The position numbers and the translations under genes were made by a program. Below are positions 1 to 11,627 of a stretch of DNA of 64,000 nt, one piece after another. The notes under the pieces were generated by a model, which searched no databases, was not told the origin of the DNA, and was given only the letters and a program-made list of their open reading frames with translations. Origin of the DNA: Pseudomonas wuhanensis (lineage in GTDB: Bacteria; Pseudomonadota; Gammaproteobacteria; Pseudomonadales; Pseudomonadaceae); NCBI RefSeq assembly GCF_030687395.1, contig NZ_CP117430.1, positions 5,704,001 to 5,768,000 on the forward strand, given 5' to 3'. Within the stretch, counting starts at the first letter, position 1. Every line of letters begins with the position of its first letter.

Positions 1-567
1 CTCACCTATATCCTCCACCAGGGTGCGGATATAGGTGCCTTTGCTGCAATCCACCGCAAGCCGCGCAGTATCACCCTCAAAGGCCAGTAATTCCAAGCGC
101 GCAATAGTAACAGAACGCGGTTCGCGCTCCACTACTTCGCCTGCACGGGCCAGCTTGTACAGCGGCTGGCCATCACGCTTGAGCGCCGAGTACATCGGCG
201 GTATCTGACTGATTTGCCCACGAAATTTCGGCAGCACAGCTTCGATATCGGCGCGACCAACGGTCACCGGGCGTTCCAGCAAAACTTCACCTTCGGCATC
301 GGCCGTGGTGGTGGTCTTGCCCAGTTGCGCCAGGGTTTCATAACCCTTGTCGGAATCGAGCAGGTATTGCGAGAACTTGGTGGCCTCGCCGAAGCACAAC
401 GGCAGCACGCCAGTGGCCAGCGGATCGAGACTGCCGGTATGCCCGGCCTTCTCGGCATTGAGCAGCCAGCGGACCTTCTGCAACGCCGCGTTGGAGGTGA
501 ACCCCAACGGCTTGTCGAGCAGGATGATGCCGCTGACGTTACGACGGATACGTTTGACCTGAGCCAC
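1..567 (-). CDS. truB: tRNA pseudouridine(55) synthase TruB (C-terminus outside window)
   Basis: Converts U55 of the T-loop of tRNAs to pseudouridine. The visible 189 residues start at a GTG ([13 protein letters not shown]...) and contain the TruB signature [12 protein letters not shown] at residues 42-53, with the catalytic Asp at position 48. The family is about 305 residues long, so roughly the last third (PUA side) lies beyond base 1. The start lies 3 bp downstream of the rbfA stop, so it is the distal gene of the rimP-nusA-infB-rbfA-truB operon and probably translated by coupling. Confidence 0.95.
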   Translation of the reverse strand, partial: MAQVKRIRRNVSGIILLDKPLGFTSNAALQKVRWLLNAEKAGHTGSLDPLATGVLPLCFGEATKFSQYLLDSDKGYETLAQLGKTTTTADAEGEVLLERPVTVGRADIEAVLPKFRGQISQIPPMYSALKRDGQPLYKLARAGEVVEREPRSVTIARLELLAFEGDTARLAVDCSKGTYIRTLVEDIGE

Positions 568-570
568 CGA

Positions 571-972
571 TTACTCCTTGGCGTCTTCGGGTTCAGCCGC
601 TACCGGGTGCTGATTGTCTTCAGCCACCGCACGCTCGATCAGGGCCGACAGGTGCGCGCCACGCACGACGCTTTCGTCGTAATGGAAGTGCAACTGCGGA
701 ACGCTGCGCAACTTCATTTCGCGAGCCAGCTGCATACGCAGGAAACCGGCGGCTGCGTTGAGCACCTTGATGCTTTGCGCGATGTCGTCGCGGCTGTCCT
801 GGCCCATCACGGTGATGAAGATCTTGGCGTGACCGACGTCACGGCTGACTTCAACAGCGGTAATGGTGACCAGACCGACGCGCGGGTCTTTGACTTCACG
901 ACGGATCAGCTGTGCCAGCTCACGCTGCATCTGATCGCCGATACGTTGGGTACGGCTGTATTCTTTTGCCAT
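571..972 (-). CDS. rbfA: 30S ribosome-binding factor A
   Basis: Small KH-type protein of 133 residues that binds the free 30S subunit and helps 16S rRNA 5'-end maturation and cold adaptation. The N-terminus ([19 protein letters not shown]) and the DPRVG motif near residue 30 are typical of RbfA. It sits between infB (159 bp upstream, with a hairpin in the gap) and truB (3 bp downstream) in the standard order. Confidence 0.96.
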   Translation of the reverse strand: MAKEYSRTQRIGDQMQRELAQLIRREVKDPRVGLVTITAVEVSRDVGHAKIFITVMGQDSRDDIAQSIKVLNAAAGFLRMQLAREMKLRSVPQLHFHYDESVVRGAHLSALIERAVAEDNQHPVAAEPEDAKE

Positions 973-1026
973 GTCTTGTTACCTGTTACTGCCCCACGGT
1001 GAAACCCGAGGGGTCTGAAAGCGGCA

Positions 1027-1060
1027 AACGCCCGGCCTGACAAAAGCCAGACCGGGCGTT
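1027..1060 (-). terminator. Hairpin between infB and rbfA
   Basis: Nine-base arms (AACGCCCGG / CCGGGCGTT) enclose a loop in the 159-bp gap after infB. On the minus strand the stem is followed by TTTGCC, a weak T-tract. It could be a leaky terminator or RNA-processing site that lowers rbfA-truB expression relative to infB. Confidence 0.45.
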
Positions 1061-1131
1061 GCGTTTAGAGTCCGGACGTTGCGCCGCGCATCTGCATGCG
1101 GCGGCTCATCGTGGCCCTTGAAGTGCGCGAG

Positions 1132-3657
1132 TTAGAGGCTGCGAGCAACCTGAACCTTCTCGAAGACTTCGATCTTGTCACCGACTTTGACGTCGTTGTA
1201 GCTCTTCACGCCGATACCGCATTCCATGCCGGCACGTACTTCGGAAGCGTCATCCTTGAAGCGGCGCAGGGATTCCAGCTCGCCTTCGAAGATAACGATG
1301 TCTTCACGCAGTACACGGATTGGACGGTTACGGTGAACAACACCTTCGATAACCATGCAACCAGCGATCGCGCCAAACTTCGGCGAACGGAACACGTCAC
1401 GCACTTCGGCGGTACCCAGGATGTTCTCGCGAACATCGCTGCCCAGCATACCGGTGAGGGCTTTTTTGACGTCTTCGATGATGTCGTAGATCACGTTGTA
1501 GTAACGCATATCCAGACCTTCCTGCTCGACGATCTTGCGAGCGCCAGCATCGGCACGCACGTTGAAGCCGAACAGTACAGCGTTGGAGGCCAGTGCCAGG
1601 TTGGCATCGGATTCGGTGATACCACCGACACCGCCACCGACCACACGCACTTGCACTTCGTCGTTACCCAAGCCATTCAAGGCACCGTTCAACGCTTCCA
1701 GCGAACCACGGACGTCGGATTTGAGGACGATGTTGAGCGTCTTCTTCTCTTCCTGACCCATGTTCTCGAAGATGTTTTCAAGCTTGCCGGCGTGAGCACG
1801 GGCCAGTTTGACTTCGCGGAACTTGCCTTGACGGAACAGAGCCACTTCACGGGCTTTCTTCTCGTCGGCAACCACACTCATCTCGTCGCCAGCGTCCGGG
1901 GTACCGTCCAGGCCGAGGATCTCGACAGGGATGGAAGGACCGGCTTCCTTGATTGGCTTGCCGTTCTCGTCGAGCATGGCGCGAACGCGGCCATAGTTCG
2001 AACCGACCAGCACCATGTCGCCTTGGCGCAGGGTACCGTCTTGAACCAGAACGGTTGCAACCGGGCCACGACCTTTGTCGAGACGCGATTCAACCACGAC
2101 GCCACGGCCAGGAGCCGAAGGGGTCGCTTTCAGTTCGAGAACTTCAGCTTGCAGCAGAACAGCTTCGAGCAACTCGTCCACGCCAGTACCGACTTTCGCC
2201 GAAACCGATACGAACGGGGTGTCGCCACCCCACTCTTCCGAGGTCACGCCGTGAACCGACAGTTCGCTACGGATGCGATCGAGATCGGCGCCCGGCTTGT
2301 CGATTTTGTTCACTGCAACAACCAGCGGAACACCAGCAGCCTTGGCGTGCTGAACGGCTTCAACGGTCTGCGGCATTACGCCGTCGTCCGCTGCAACCAC
2401 CAGGATCACGATGTCGGTCGCCTTGGCACCACGAGCACGCATGGCGGTAAACGCGGCGTGACCAGGGGTGTCGAGGAAGGTGACCATGCCGCGTTCGGTT
2501 TCAACGTGGTATGCACCGATGTGCTGGGTGATACCGCCGGCTTCGCCAGCAGCTACCTTGGCACGACGGATGTAGTCGAGCAGCGAGGTCTTACCGTGGT
2601 CAACGTGACCCATTACGGTCACAACCGGTGCACGGGAGAACGCTTCACCTTCAAACTTCAGGGACTCGGCCAGGGAATCTTCCAGGGCGGTGTCGCTGAC
2701 CAGGGTCACTTTGTGGCCCAGCTCTTCGGCAACCAGTTGGGCAGTTTCCTGATCCAGTACCTGGTTGATCGTCGCTGGGGTACCCAGTTTGAACATGAAC
2801 TTGATGATTTCAGCAGCCTTGACCGACATCTGCTGGGCGAGATCGCCAACAGTGATGGTCTCGCCGATCTTCACTTCGCGCACAACAGGGCCGGTTGGGC
2901 TCTGGAAACCGTGGGCGTTGCGTTTCTTCAGCTTGGCCTTGCCGCGACCACCACGACGGAAGCCATCGCTTTCTTCGTCGGTAGTACGTGGCGCAACACG
3001 TGGCGCAGGCGCTTTTTCCTTGACCGAAGCACGATGCGGAGCGTTTTTGCGCTCGCCATCGCCACTGCCACGACGATTGCTATCGTCGGCACGTGGTTTG
3101 TCCGGACGACGCTGCTCGTCGCGTTTGCGAGTGTCGGCCGCAGGTGCTGGTGCAGCTGCAACAACCGGCGCGCTTTCACTCACGGGTTCGGCAACTGCAA
3201 CAGGCGCTGCAACGGCGTCGTTAGTAGCGGTTTGCGCAGCAGCAGGCTGGCGACGCGCTTCTTCTTCGGCGCGACGCTTGGCTTCTTCTTCAGCCTTCTG
3301 ACGTGCAGCATTTTCTACTGCGCGACGTTCTTCCAGTTCGCGTTTGCGCTCGGCTTCGATTTCTTCCGGGCTGCGCTGTACGAAGACTTTCTTCTTGCGT
3401 ACTTCAACGCTGATGCTCTTGCTACCAGCAACACGCAGGGTGCTGGTGGTTTTGCGCTGCAATGTAATCTTGCGCGGTTCTTCCACTTTCGCCTTGTGGC
3501 TGCTCTTCAAGTGAGTCAGCAAAGACTGCTTCTCACTATCGCTCACACCTTCATCGGCGGCGGTGTGCGGCAGACCTGCCTCACGCATCTGCTGCAACAG
3601 GCGCTCTACCGGTGTTTTGACCTCATCGGCCAGTTGTTTCACCGTGACTTGCGTCAT
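1132..3657 (-). CDS. infB: Translation initiation factor IF-2
   Basis: GTPase that brings initiator tRNA to the 30S subunit and promotes subunit joining. At 841 residues it has the usual architecture: an IF2-N domain at residues 1-50, a long charged Ala/Glu/Arg linker (about 95-240), a second IF2-N-like domain near 255-305, and the G domain from about 345. G1 GHVDHGKTS is at 350-358, followed by DTPGHAAF (G3) and NKID (G4). The C-terminal beta-barrel domains bind fMet-tRNA. It lies 27 bp after nusA in the same operon. The tRNA that IF-2 carries, fMet, is encoded just upstream of this operon. Confidence 0.98.
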   Translation of the reverse strand: MTQVTVKQLADEVKTPVERLLQQMREAGLPHTAADEGVSDSEKQSLLTHLKSSHKAKVEEPRKITLQRKTTSTLRVAGSKSISVEVRKKKVFVQRSPEEIEAERKRELEERRAVENAARQKAEEEAKRRAEEEARRQPAAAQTATNDAVAAPVAVAEPVSESAPVVAAAPAPAADTRKRDEQRRPDKPRADDSNRRGSGDGERKNAPHRASVKEKAPAPRVAPRTTDEESDGFRRGGRGKAKLKKRNAHGFQSPTGPVVREVKIGETITVGDLAQQMSVKAAEIIKFMFKLGTPATINQVLDQETAQLVAEELGHKVTLVSDTALEDSLAESLKFEGEAFSRAPVVTVMGHVDHGKTSLLDYIRRAKVAAGEAGGITQHIGAYHVETERGMVTFLDTPGHAAFTAMRARGAKATDIVILVVAADDGVMPQTVEAVQHAKAAGVPLVVAVNKIDKPGADLDRIRSELSVHGVTSEEWGGDTPFVSVSAKVGTGVDELLEAVLLQAEVLELKATPSAPGRGVVVESRLDKGRGPVATVLVQDGTLRQGDMVLVGSNYGRVRAMLDENGKPIKEAGPSIPVEILGLDGTPDAGDEMSVVADEKKAREVALFRQGKFREVKLARAHAGKLENIFENMGQEEKKTLNIVLKSDVRGSLEALNGALNGLGNDEVQVRVVGGGVGGITESDANLALASNAVLFGFNVRADAGARKIVEQEGLDMRYYNVIYDIIEDVKKALTGMLGSDVRENILGTAEVRDVFRSPKFGAIAGCMVIEGVVHRNRPIRVLREDIVIFEGELESLRRFKDDASEVRAGMECGIGVKSYNDVKVGDKIEVFEKVQVARSL

Positions 3658-3684
3658 GCACTTCTCTCCTCAGGCCGCGCCTAA

Positions 3685-5166
3685 TTACTCGAACCAATGG
3701 GCTCGGGCGGCCATGATCAACTTGCCGGCACGATCATCGTCAATGCCGTCGATGTCGAGCAGGTCGTCAATAGACTGCTCGGCCAGGTCTTCGCGGGTAA
3801 TTACGCCGCGCACCGCCAGTTCCATCGCCAAATCCTTGTCCATACCCTCAAGCGAGAGCAGGTCTTCGGCCGGATGGGCGTCTGCCAGCTTTTCCTCAGT
3901 AGCGATGGCTTTAGTCAACAAACGATCCTTGGCGCGAGCGCGAAGCTCGTTGACGGTTTCTTCGTCAAAGCCGTCGATGTTGAGCATTTCTTCCAACGGT
4001 ACGTAGGCAATCTCTTCCAGGCTGGTAAAGCCTTCATCTACCAGCACCTGTGCCAGGTCTTCGTCGACTTCCAGCTCGTCGATGAAGTTGCGCAGGATAT
4101 CGCCGGTTTCTGCTTGCTGCTTAGCCTGGATGTCCGATTCGGTCATCACGTTCAGGGTCCAGCCAGTCAACTGGCTGGCCAGACGCACGTTCTGACCACC
4201 GCGACCGATGGCCTGAGCCAGATTGTCTGCGCCAACGGCGATGTCCATTGCATGGGCATCTTCGTCAACGATAATTGCCGCCACTTCAGCCGGCGACATT
4301 GCATTGATCACGAACTGCGCCGGATTATCGTCCCACAGGACGATGTCCACACGCTCACCGCCCAATTCGCCGGACACTGCCTGGACGCGCGAACCACGCA
4401 TACCGATGCAAGCGCCTTGCGGATCAATGCGTTTGTCCTTGGAGCGGACCGCGATCTTGGCGCGCGAACCCGGGTCGCGGGACGCAGCCATTACTTCGAT
4501 CAGGCCTTCAGCGATTTCCGGCACTTCGATGCGGAACAACTCGATCAGCATTTCCGGCGCAGTACGCGACAGGATCAGCTGAGGGCCGCGGTTCTCGGTG
4601 CGGATTTCCTTGAGCAGCGCACGCAGACGCACACCAACCCGGAAGGTTTCGCGAGAAATGATGTCTTCACGGGCCAGCAACGCTTCAGCGTTATTGCCCA
4701 GGTCGACGATCACGTTGTCGCGGGTGACTTTCTTCACGGTGCCGGAGATGATTTCTCCCAGGCGCTCGCGATAGGCATCAACGACTTGAGCACGCTCGGC
4801 TTCGCGAACTTTCTGCACGATGACCTGCTTGGCGGTCTGTGCAGCAATGCGGCCGAACTCGATGGATTCGATCTTTTCTTCGACAACATCGCCGACCTTG
4901 GCACCAGGATGCGTTTCTGCAACCTTGCTCGGCCAGGTTTCGATGGCCGGATCGTCCAGATCTGCTTCTTCGACGACCGTCCAGCGACGGAATGTTTCGT
5001 AAGCACCGGTGTGGCGATTGATTTCCACACGCAGATCGACTTCGTCCTCAAAACGCTTTTTGGTAGCAGTGGCCAGAGCCAGCTCCAGCGCTTCAAAAAT
5101 TACGTTTGCCGGTACGCCCTTTTCATTGGATACCGACTCAACAACCAGCAGTACTTCTTTGCTCAT
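3685..5166 (-). CDS. nusA: Transcription termination/antitermination protein NusA
   Basis: RNA polymerase-binding factor acting in pausing, intrinsic termination and antitermination. The ATG giving [19 protein letters not shown] is preferred over an in-frame TTG 21 bp upstream because it gives the family length of 493 residues. Order: N-terminal RNAP-binding domain, S1 domain (about 130-200), two KH domains, and two acidic C-terminal helix-hairpin-helix repeats ([12 protein letters not shown]..., [15 protein letters not shown]). It is encoded between rimP (47 bp upstream) and infB. The tandem terminators upstream of rimP fit the known autoregulation of this operon by NusA in enterics. Confidence 0.97.
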   Translation of the reverse strand: MSKEVLLVVESVSNEKGVPANVIFEALELALATATKKRFEDEVDLRVEINRHTGAYETFRRWTVVEEADLDDPAIETWPSKVAETHPGAKVGDVVEEKIESIEFGRIAAQTAKQVIVQKVREAERAQVVDAYRERLGEIISGTVKKVTRDNVIVDLGNNAEALLAREDIISRETFRVGVRLRALLKEIRTENRGPQLILSRTAPEMLIELFRIEVPEIAEGLIEVMAASRDPGSRAKIAVRSKDKRIDPQGACIGMRGSRVQAVSGELGGERVDIVLWDDNPAQFVINAMSPAEVAAIIVDEDAHAMDIAVGADNLAQAIGRGGQNVRLASQLTGWTLNVMTESDIQAKQQAETGDILRNFIDELEVDEDLAQVLVDEGFTSLEEIAYVPLEEMLNIDGFDEETVNELRARAKDRLLTKAIATEEKLADAHPAEDLLSLEGMDKDLAMELAVRGVITREDLAEQSIDDLLDIDGIDDDRAGKLIMAARAHWFE

Positions 5167-5213
5167 CGTACGCCTCGCCTTTCGCAAGCCATTGGATCCG
5201 CGGGATCCGCGTC

Positions 5214-5672
5214 TCAGTCAAAACTGGGAATAATGTTGGCCTTGTCGATCATATCGATCGGCAACAGGAACTCATGGTCTTCAACCTGCACCACGACGTC
5301 CTGCTCTTCTACACCGCGCAGAAGGCCCTGAAAGTTGCGCCGACCTTCAAAAGGCGAGCGCAGCTTGATCTTCACTTGTTCACCGGCAAATTTTGCAAAC
5401 TGCTCAATAGTGAACAGTGGGCGTTCCATGCCAGGCGAGGAAACTTCAAGGGTGTATTCAACGGCGATCGGATCTTCAACATCCAGTACACCGCTGATCT
5501 GACGGCTGACGATGGCACAATCGTCCACCAGCACGCCGCCCTCTTTATCAATATAAACGCGCAACATTGAGTGGCGACCTTGAGCCGAAAACTCAATACC
5601 CCAGCATTCATAGCCTAGGGCCACGACCACCGGGGCCAGCAAGGCCTGCAACTCTTCTAGCTTGCTCGACAC
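5214..5672 (-). CDS. rimP: Ribosome maturation factor RimP
   Basis: A 152-residue 30S assembly factor. The start is a GTG (protein [16 protein letters not shown]...) with a strong GAGGGGG ribosome-binding site 6 bp upstream; longer in-frame extensions run into terminator sequence and do not look like RimP. The conserved core [15 protein letters not shown] and the [16 protein letters not shown] segment are visible. First protein gene of the operon, behind tRNA-fMet and two terminator-like hairpins. Confidence 0.95.
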   Translation of the reverse strand: MSSKLEELQALLAPVVVALGYECWGIEFSAQGRHSMLRVYIDKEGGVLVDDCAIVSRQISGVLDVEDPIAVEYTLEVSSPGMERPLFTIEQFAKFAGEQVKIKLRSPFEGRRNFQGLLRGVEEQDVVVQVEDHEFLLPIDMIDKANIIPSFD

Positions 5673-5710
5673 CTGAACCCCCTCGTGCATGTATGTGCAT
5701 GCTGTGCAAA

Positions 5711-5735
5711 ATAAAAAAATGGGCGAAACGCCCAT
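5711..5735 (-). terminator. Intrinsic terminator just upstream of rimP
   Basis: On the minus strand, arms ATGGGCG / CGCCCAT enclose a 3-base loop, followed by TTTTTTATTTT: a textbook intrinsic terminator. It points toward rimP and lies about 40 bp before its start codon, so rimP-nusA-infB transcription from upstream must read through it. Confidence 0.8.
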
Positions 5736-5780
5736 CCTTGAAACGCCGTTGAACAGCGGCGTTGAAAGTGTCCAGCTAAC

Positions 5781-5802
5781 AAAAAGCCCCTTAAAAGGGG
5801 CT
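5781..5802 (-). terminator. Intrinsic terminator after tRNA-fMet
   Basis: Minus-strand arms AGCCCC / GGGGCT with a 6-base loop and a TTTTT tail, 9 bp past the tRNA-fMet 3' end. First of two tandem terminators between metY and rimP. Confidence 0.75.
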
Positions 5803-5810
5803 CCTTAAAC

Positions 5811-5887
<77 letters not shown>

Positions 5888-5954
5888 ACAAAGCTGGGGC
5901 GGAAGTATACGACCGATCCCTGACAGGGTCAATGTAACCTTCCACCTACAAGAA

Positions 5955-5972
5955 AGCCCGCAACAGCGGGCT
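5955..5972 (-). terminator. Terminator-like hairpin between tRNA-Leu and tRNA-fMet
   Basis: Minus-strand arms AGCCCGC / GCGGGCT with a 4-base loop, followed by TTCTTG. It lies 12 bp past the tRNA-Leu end and probably ends the secG-tRNA-Leu transcript or aids tRNA 3' processing. Confidence 0.6.
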
Positions 5973-5983
5973 CTCCTGATAAT

Positions 5984-6069
5984 TGGTACCGAGAAGGGGA
6001 CTCGAACCCCTACACCCTATGGGCACAACCACCTCAAGGTTGCGTGTCTACCAATTCCACCACCTCGGC
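5984..6069 (-). tRNA. tRNA-Leu (GAG)
   Basis: 86-nt class II tRNA with a long variable arm and encoded CCA. The anticodon stem-loop CAACC-TTGAGGT-GGTTG gives anticodon GAG, decoding CUC/CUU. It begins 22 bp after the secG stop on the same strand, so it is probably co-transcribed with tpiA-secG. Confidence 0.96.
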
Positions 6070-6091
6070 AATACTACGTTTGAAACCCTTC

Positions 6092-6475
6092 TTACTTCTG
6101 CTCTTGAGCTGGAGGCACGTCAGTCGCTGGAGTAGCCGACTTTTGCTCTTGAAGCACCGGGACATCATCAGAAGCCGGTTGTTGCTTTGGAACTTCCAAC
6201 ACTGCCGGGTTTGGCAAACCTACTTGAGTCAGCTGGTGAGCCTTCTCTTTAGCAAAGTAACCTAACCCTAAGCTGGTTATGAAGAAACCGGCGGCAAGTA
6301 TAGCAGTAAACTTACTAAGAAAGGTAGAGGAACCTTGGCTTCCGAACACAGTATTTGAAGCACCTGCTCCGAAAGACGCGCCAGCATCCGCACCTTTACC
6401 CTGCTGCAGCAAAACCAGAGCAACTACGCCCAATGCACCCAGCAGATGAAAAACGACTACGACTGTTTCCAGCAT
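6092..6475 (-). CDS. secG: Preprotein translocase subunit SecG
   Basis: Inner-membrane subunit of the SecYEG channel that assists SecA-driven export. The start giving [15 protein letters not shown] lies 4 bp after the tpiA stop, favouring translational coupling. The 127-residue protein has two membrane segments (about 3-22 and 55-75) separated by the Gly/Ser-rich loop [19 protein letters not shown], plus a Pro/Gln/Glu-rich tail with repeated QEQK typical of pseudomonad SecG. Confidence 0.95.
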   Translation of the reverse strand: MLETVVVVFHLLGALGVVALVLLQQGKGADAGASFGAGASNTVFGSQGSSTFLSKFTAILAAGFFITSLGLGYFAKEKAHQLTQVGLPNPAVLEVPKQQPASDDVPVLQEQKSATPATDVPPAQEQK

Positions 6476-6479
6476 TTTT

Positions 6480-7235
6480 TCAGTTTCCCGCGGCGCGACA
6501 AATCGCACCGAACTCATCTGCATTCAGGGAGGCTCCACCAATGAGCCCCCCATCGATATCCGGCATGCCGAACAGTTCGACCGCATTGGCCGCCTTCACG
6601 CTGCCGCCGTATAGAAGCCGCACACCTTGCGCGACCTCAGAATTCTCTGCCGCCAACTGAGCGCGAATGGCTGCATGCACATCCTGCGCCTGTTGCGGCG
6701 AAGCAGTCAGCCCGGTGCCTATGGCCCAGACTGGCTCGTAAGCGATTACTGCCTTTGCAAAGACACCAACACCCAGCTCCTCAATGATACTGCCAAGCTG
6801 ACGCCCGACAACCTCAAGAGTTTTTCCAGCTTCGCGCTCTTCAAGGGTTTCCCCTATGCATAACACTGGAATCAAGCCACATGCCTGTACCGCTGCGAAT
6901 TTGCGAATGAGTGTTTCATCATTCTCGCCAACGATCTGGCGCCGCTCGGAATGCCCAACGAGCACCAGCGAGCAACCTTCATCAGCCAATTGACTCGGCG
7001 CAACTTCACCGGTCAATGCACCTTGTTTGGATTCCACCGCAGCGTTCTGCGCGCCGACCTTGATCGACTTGCCTTCCAGACCATCAATCACTTGATTGAT
7101 ATGCAAGAAAGACGGGAATACCGCAACATCAACACCGCTCGGCAAGGCCTGATGACGAAGGCCGTTGATCAGCTCAGCGACGCTGGCGCGGGTACCGTGC
7201 ATCTTCCAGTTACCAGCTACCATAGGGCGACGCAT
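6480..7235 (-). CDS. tpiA: Triosephosphate isomerase
   Basis: Interconverts dihydroxyacetone phosphate and glyceraldehyde 3-phosphate. A 251-residue TIM barrel with the catalytic residues visible: Lys11 in GNWKMHG, His95 in VGHSERR and Glu167 in [11 protein letters not shown], plus the phosphate-gripping loop and YGGSVK near residue 210. Lies between glmM and secG on the same strand, as in other pseudomonads. Confidence 0.98.
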   Translation of the reverse strand: MRRPMVAGNWKMHGTRASVAELINGLRHQALPSGVDVAVFPSFLHINQVIDGLEGKSIKVGAQNAAVESKQGALTGEVAPSQLADEGCSLVLVGHSERRQIVGENDETLIRKFAAVQACGLIPVLCIGETLEEREAGKTLEVVGRQLGSIIEELGVGVFAKAVIAYEPVWAIGTGLTASPQQAQDVHAAIRAQLAAENSEVAQGVRLLYGGSVKAANAVELFGMPDIDGGLIGGASLNADEFGAICRAAGN

Positions 7236-7301
7236 GCTGTACCTCGTCGGTCAAAGTGGGCGCAGATGTTACCCAACACAATCATGGCTGGCAAGCCGAA
7301 T

Positions 7302-8639
7302 TCAGGCAGAAACTTCAGTAACCAGTTTTGCCAGCTCTTCGGCGTAGCCGCGAACCTGCATTTCGTCCTCGCCCTCGACCATAACCCGCACCAGAGGCTC
7401 TGTCCCGGACTTGCGCAATAGCACACGCCCACGACCGGCCATCGCCTGGGTGACACGGTCACTGGCCTCCTTGACTTTCGGATGCTCGAGCGGACTCGCA
7501 CCACCGCCAAACCGGACATTGATCAGTACCTGAGGGCACTTGCGCAACGCCTGACGGGACTGAGCCAATCCTTCTGCGCGCCTCTTCAGGGCCATCATCA
7601 CCTGCAACGCGGCAATAATTGCATCACCAGTAGTGGTGTGACTGAAGCAGACAATGTGCCCCGAGTTTTCTCCACCCACCTGCCAATCGCGCTCCAGCAA
7701 CTCGGAGATCACGTAACGGTCGCCAACGTTGGCGCGAACAAAAGGAATCGCCAGATCAGCCAGGGCCAACTCCAGCCCCAGGTTACTCATCAGCGTTCCG
7801 ACCACACCGCCCTGCAACTTGCCGCGCTCTTGCAGATCGCGAGCAATGATAAACAACAACTCATCGCCGTCGACGACAGTGCCAGTGTGATCGACCATTT
7901 GGACCCGATCACCATCACCATCAAAGGCAATACCCAAATCGGCGTGCTCGGCCAATACAGCGGCTTGCAGCGGCTCCATATGGGTCGAACCGCAATTCTC
8001 ATTGATGTTCAGGCCATTAGGATGAGCAGAAAGCACAACGACATCGGCCCCCAACTCACGGAACACACTAGGCGCCACTTTATAGGTCGCACCGTGGGCA
8101 CAGTCGATCACGATCTTCAGCCCGGCGAAACTGGTACCGGTAGGGACGCTGCTCTTGCAGAATTCGATATAACGGCCCGAGGCATCGTTGATTCGCGACA
8201 CCTTGCCGATTTTGCTCGACTCAACCACGGTCATCGGGGTGTCGAGCAGCTCTTCAATCATCAGTTCGACTTCATCCGGAAGCTTGGTGCCCTTCCCGGA
8301 GAAAAACTTGATGCCGTTGTCGTCATGAGGGTTGTGCGAAGCGCTGATCACGATGCCGGCTTCAGCATGAAAGGTACGTGTCAGATAGGCGATGGCCGGC
8401 GTCGGCATCGGCCCCAGGAGCATCACATCAGCACCTGCCGAGGTCAGACCAGCCTCAAGCGCCGACTCGAACATGTAACCGGAGATCCGGGTGTCCTTGC
8501 CCACGAGCACCTTGCAGGCACCCATGCTGCGAAATGCCATGCCTGCCGCCCAGCCAAGCTTTAGCATGAAATCAGGAGTAATCGGGTATTCACCGACCCG
8601 ACCACGAATGCCGTCGGTGCCAAAGTATTTTTTACTCAT
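7302..8639 (-). CDS. glmM: Phosphoglucosamine mutase
   Basis: Converts glucosamine-6-phosphate to glucosamine-1-phosphate for UDP-GlcNAc, hence peptidoglycan and LPS synthesis. 445 residues, family length. The phosphoserine loop [12 protein letters not shown] places the catalytic Ser at 101, and the Mg-binding loop DGDGDR follows near residue 240. The C-terminal phosphate-binding motif [15 protein letters not shown] is intact. Follows folP by 17 bp on the same strand. Confidence 0.98.
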   Translation of the reverse strand: MSKKYFGTDGIRGRVGEYPITPDFMLKLGWAAGMAFRSMGACKVLVGKDTRISGYMFESALEAGLTSAGADVMLLGPMPTPAIAYLTRTFHAEAGIVISASHNPHDDNGIKFFSGKGTKLPDEVELMIEELLDTPMTVVESSKIGKVSRINDASGRYIEFCKSSVPTGTSFAGLKIVIDCAHGATYKVAPSVFRELGADVVVLSAHPNGLNINENCGSTHMEPLQAAVLAEHADLGIAFDGDGDRVQMVDHTGTVVDGDELLFIIARDLQERGKLQGGVVGTLMSNLGLELALADLAIPFVRANVGDRYVISELLERDWQVGGENSGHIVCFSHTTTGDAIIAALQVMMALKRRAEGLAQSRQALRKCPQVLINVRFGGGASPLEHPKVKEASDRVTQAMAGRGRVLLRKSGTEPLVRVMVEGEDEMQVRGYAEELAKLVTEVSA

Positions 8640-8656
8640 AAGTACTCCATCATTTC

Positions 8657-9508
8657 TTATTCGGCTGATTCTACTGCGGCAATCATTCGCACTACGTCGA
8701 CCGTTTCAGCCACATCATGGACGCGCAATATACGCGCCCCCTTGATTGAAGCCAGTGCCGCGAGCGCTAAACCACCATGCAGGCGCTCTCCCACCGGCCG
8801 ATTCAACGCTTGCCCGATCATGCTCTTTCGCGAAACCCCGACCAACAGGGGCCGCCCCAAGGCATGCAAGGCCTCCATATGCTTAAACAAGCTCAGGTTG
8901 TGCTGCAAGGTTTTCGCGAAGCCGAAGCCCGGATCGAGAATGATCCGCTCAGGGGGGATGCCTACCGACGCACACTGGACCATGCGCTCGGCGAGAAACT
9001 CGCCGACCTCTTTTGTCACATCCTGGTACTGCGGATTGTCCTGCATGTCACCCGGCTCACCGAGCATATGCATCAGACACACCGGCAAACCGGTGGCCGC
9101 TGCTGCATCCAGGGCTCCGTCTCGACGCAACGAACGCACATCATTGATCAACCCCGCTCCCAGCCTTGCGGTTTCACGCATGACCGCCGGCGTGGAAGTA
9201 TCGACCGAGATAATCACATCGAGTTCACGATGAATACGCTCGACGATGGGCGCTACACGCTCCAACTCCTCAAGTGGTGAAACCGCCCTGGCCCCTGGCC
9301 GGGTCGATTCACCACCGACGTCGATCAGCGTCGCCCCCGCCACCATCATCGCCTCGGCGTGGCGCAGCGCCGCATCCAGCTGACTGTATCGGCCGCCATC
9401 GGAAAACGAGTCGGGAGTGACATTGAGAATACCCATGACATGCGTCTGGGCCAAATCAAGAACCCGGTTGCCGCAAGGCAACCGGGTCGAGGACTGAACA
9501 GAAGTCAT
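8657..9508 (-). CDS. folP: Dihydropteroate synthase
   Basis: Joins p-aminobenzoate to dihydropterin pyrophosphate in folate synthesis; the sulfonamide target. 283-residue TIM barrel with all signature elements in order: [14 protein letters not shown] (about 26-39), [31 protein letters not shown] and the C-terminal R-x-H-D segment. It starts 8 bp after the ftsH stop and is followed closely by glmM, the conserved ftsH-folP-glmM order. Confidence 0.98.
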   Translation of the reverse strand: MTSVQSSTRLPCGNRVLDLAQTHVMGILNVTPDSFSDGGRYSQLDAALRHAEAMMVAGATLIDVGGESTRPGARAVSPLEELERVAPIVERIHRELDVIISVDTSTPAVMRETARLGAGLINDVRSLRRDGALDAAAATGLPVCLMHMLGEPGDMQDNPQYQDVTKEVGEFLAERMVQCASVGIPPERIILDPGFGFAKTLQHNLSLFKHMEALHALGRPLLVGVSRKSMIGQALNRPVGERLHGGLALAALASIKGARILRVHDVAETVDVVRMIAAVESAE

Positions 9509-9516
9509 TTCAAACC

Positions 9517-11436
9517 TTATACGTCAGCAGCCGGGCCACCGATTGGTGTTTCCGAACGCCCATCCTGCACCGCCGGAGGCGTACCGGAAGTATCGCTGCC
9601 GCCAGACCAGTCGCGAGGTTCGCGAGGCGTACGACCCGCCATGATGTCGTCGATCTGATCGGCATCGATCGTCTCGTACTTCATCAAGGCATCCGCCATG
9701 GCGTCGAGCTTGTCACGGTTATCCGTAAGGATCTGTTTGGCCGTGCCGTAGCACTGGTCAATGATGCTGCGTACTTCGGAGTCGATCAGCTTGGCTGTCT
9801 CGCCGGAGAAGCTGGCATGCTGACCGCCGCCACCACGACCGAGGAACACTTCGCCCTCTTCTTCGGCGTACATCAACGGACCGAGTTTTTCCGACAAACC
9901 CCACTTGGTCACCATGTTCCGTGCAATCTGGCTGGCACGCATGATGTCGTTGGATGCGCCGGTGGTGACGCCGTCGAAGCCCAGGGTCATTTCTTCAGCG
10001 ATACGACCGCCGTATAGCGAGCAGATCTGGCTGATCAGCGCACGCTTGGACAGGCTGTAGCGATCTTCTTCCGGAAGGAACATGGTCACACCGAGCGCAC
10101 GACCGCGCGGGATGATCGACACTTTGTAGACCGGATCATGCTCAGGTACGACGCGACCGACGATAGCGTGGCCTGCTTCGTGATAAGCAGTGTTCTGCTT
10201 CTCTTTCTCGGACATGACCATGGATTTGCGCTCGGCACCCATCATGATCTTGTCTTTGGCCAGTTCGAACTCTTTCATCTCGACGATGCGCTTGCCAGCA
10301 CGGGCTGCGAACAACGAAGCCTCGTTCACCAGGTTGGCCAGGTCGGCACCGGAGAAGCCAGGAGTACCACGCGCGATCACGGCCGGAGCGACGTCGTCAC
10401 CCATTGGCACTTTGCGCATGTGGACTTTGAGAATCTGCTCGCGACCACGGATATCCGGCAAGCCGACCACGACCTGACGGTCGAAACGGCCCGGACGCAG
10501 CAACGCGGGGTCCAGCACGTCGGGACGGTTGGTCGCAGCGATGACGATGATGCCGTCATTCATTTCGAAACCGTCCATCTCTACCAGCAACTGGTTGAGT
10601 GTCTGTTCGCGCTCGTCGTGACCGCCACCCATGCCGGCACCACGGTGGCGACCGACGGCGTCGATTTCATCGATGAAGATGATGCATGGCGCGTGCTTCT
10701 TCGCCTGCTCAAACATGTCACGAACACGACTGGCACCGACACCGACGAACATTTCGACGAAATCGGAACCGGAAATGGTGAAGAACGGCACTTTGGCCTC
10801 ACCGGCAATCGCCTTGGCGATCAAGGTTTTACCAGTACCAGGAGGACCGACCATCAGCACGCCACGAGGGATGCGACCGCCCAAACGCTGGAACTTGCCC
10901 GGATCACGCAGGAATTCGACGAGTTCGCCAACTTCTTCCTTGGCTTCGTCGCAACCGGCAACGTCAGCCAAAGTGGTTTTCACCTGATCTTCGGAGAGCA
11001 GGCGCGCCTTGCTCTTGCCGAAGCTCATCGGCCCGCCCTTGCCACCGGCACCGCCCTGCATCTGCCGCATGAAGAACATGAAGACGGCGATGATCACCAG
11101 GATCGGGAAGCTTGCGACCAGGAGCTGAGTCCAGATGCTTTGCTGCTCAGGCTGCTTGCCTTCGACTACCACGTGGTTATCCACGAGGTCGCCGATCAGG
11201 CCATTGTCCTGGATTGCCGGACGAATGGTCTTGAAGCTGTCGCCATCGTTGCGCTTGCCGGTAATCACGTAGCCATCAACCGCTACGCGCTCGACCTTGC
11301 CATCCTTGACCTGCTGGATGAAGTCGGAATAGTTGAGGGTCTGCGGCTCGTTAGGGCTGGAGAAGTTGTTCATCACCGTCACCAGGACAGCCGCGATGAT
11401 CAACCACAGGATCAGATTCTTTGCCATATCGTTCAA
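9517..11436 (-). CDS. ftsH: ATP-dependent zinc metalloprotease FtsH
   Basis: Membrane-anchored AAA+ protease that degrades membrane proteins and regulators such as LpxC and sigma-32. Two membrane segments bracket a periplasmic domain (about 7-25 and 105-125). Walker A GPPGTGKT, Walker [12 protein letters not shown], the second region of homology and zinc motif HEAGH are present. Two starts are possible: a TTG (MNDMAKN) with GAGGG 7 bp upstream, or an ATG three codons later at 11427. The TTG has the better ribosome-binding-site spacing. Confidence 0.97.
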   Translation of the reverse strand: MNDMAKNLILWLIIAAVLVTVMNNFSSPNEPQTLNYSDFIQQVKDGKVERVAVDGYVITGKRNDGDSFKTIRPAIQDNGLIGDLVDNHVVVEGKQPEQQSIWTQLLVASFPILVIIAVFMFFMRQMQGGAGGKGGPMSFGKSKARLLSEDQVKTTLADVAGCDEAKEEVGELVEFLRDPGKFQRLGGRIPRGVLMVGPPGTGKTLIAKAIAGEAKVPFFTISGSDFVEMFVGVGASRVRDMFEQAKKHAPCIIFIDEIDAVGRHRGAGMGGGHDEREQTLNQLLVEMDGFEMNDGIIVIAATNRPDVLDPALLRPGRFDRQVVVGLPDIRGREQILKVHMRKVPMGDDVAPAVIARGTPGFSGADLANLVNEASLFAARAGKRIVEMKEFELAKDKIMMGAERKSMVMSEKEKQNTAYHEAGHAIVGRVVPEHDPVYKVSIIPRGRALGVTMFLPEEDRYSLSKRALISQICSLYGGRIAEEMTLGFDGVTTGASNDIMRASQIARNMVTKWGLSEKLGPLMYAEEEGEVFLGRGGGGQHASFSGETAKLIDSEVRSIIDQCYGTAKQILTDNRDKLDAMADALMKYETIDADQIDDIMAGRTPREPRDWSGGSDTSGTPPAVQDGRSETPIGGPAADV

Positions 11437-11627
11437 TTAACTACCCTCTGAAGCAAGCTCCGCTAATGGCGCGTGCTTCGCATGATATTCACCGGCCTAA
11501 CTTACTACATTACCTACGGCTCTGGCAGGCGCCGTCTGTAACCCTTTGTGAAACACTTTCTACACAGTATTCGCTAATGCTCACGGGACGAAATACGAAA
11601 AACCTATCGCCCCGCTCGAAAAACCTC

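Noticed and set aside
1096..3684. 862-codon open frame on the plus strand opposite infB
   Set aside because: Antisense shadow of infB caused by GC-rich codon bias; its translation is low in recognisable motifs while the minus strand encodes complete IF-2.
3697..5331. 544-codon plus-strand frame opposite nusA
   Set aside because: Shadow of nusA/rimP; runs through a ribosome-binding site and two gene borders.
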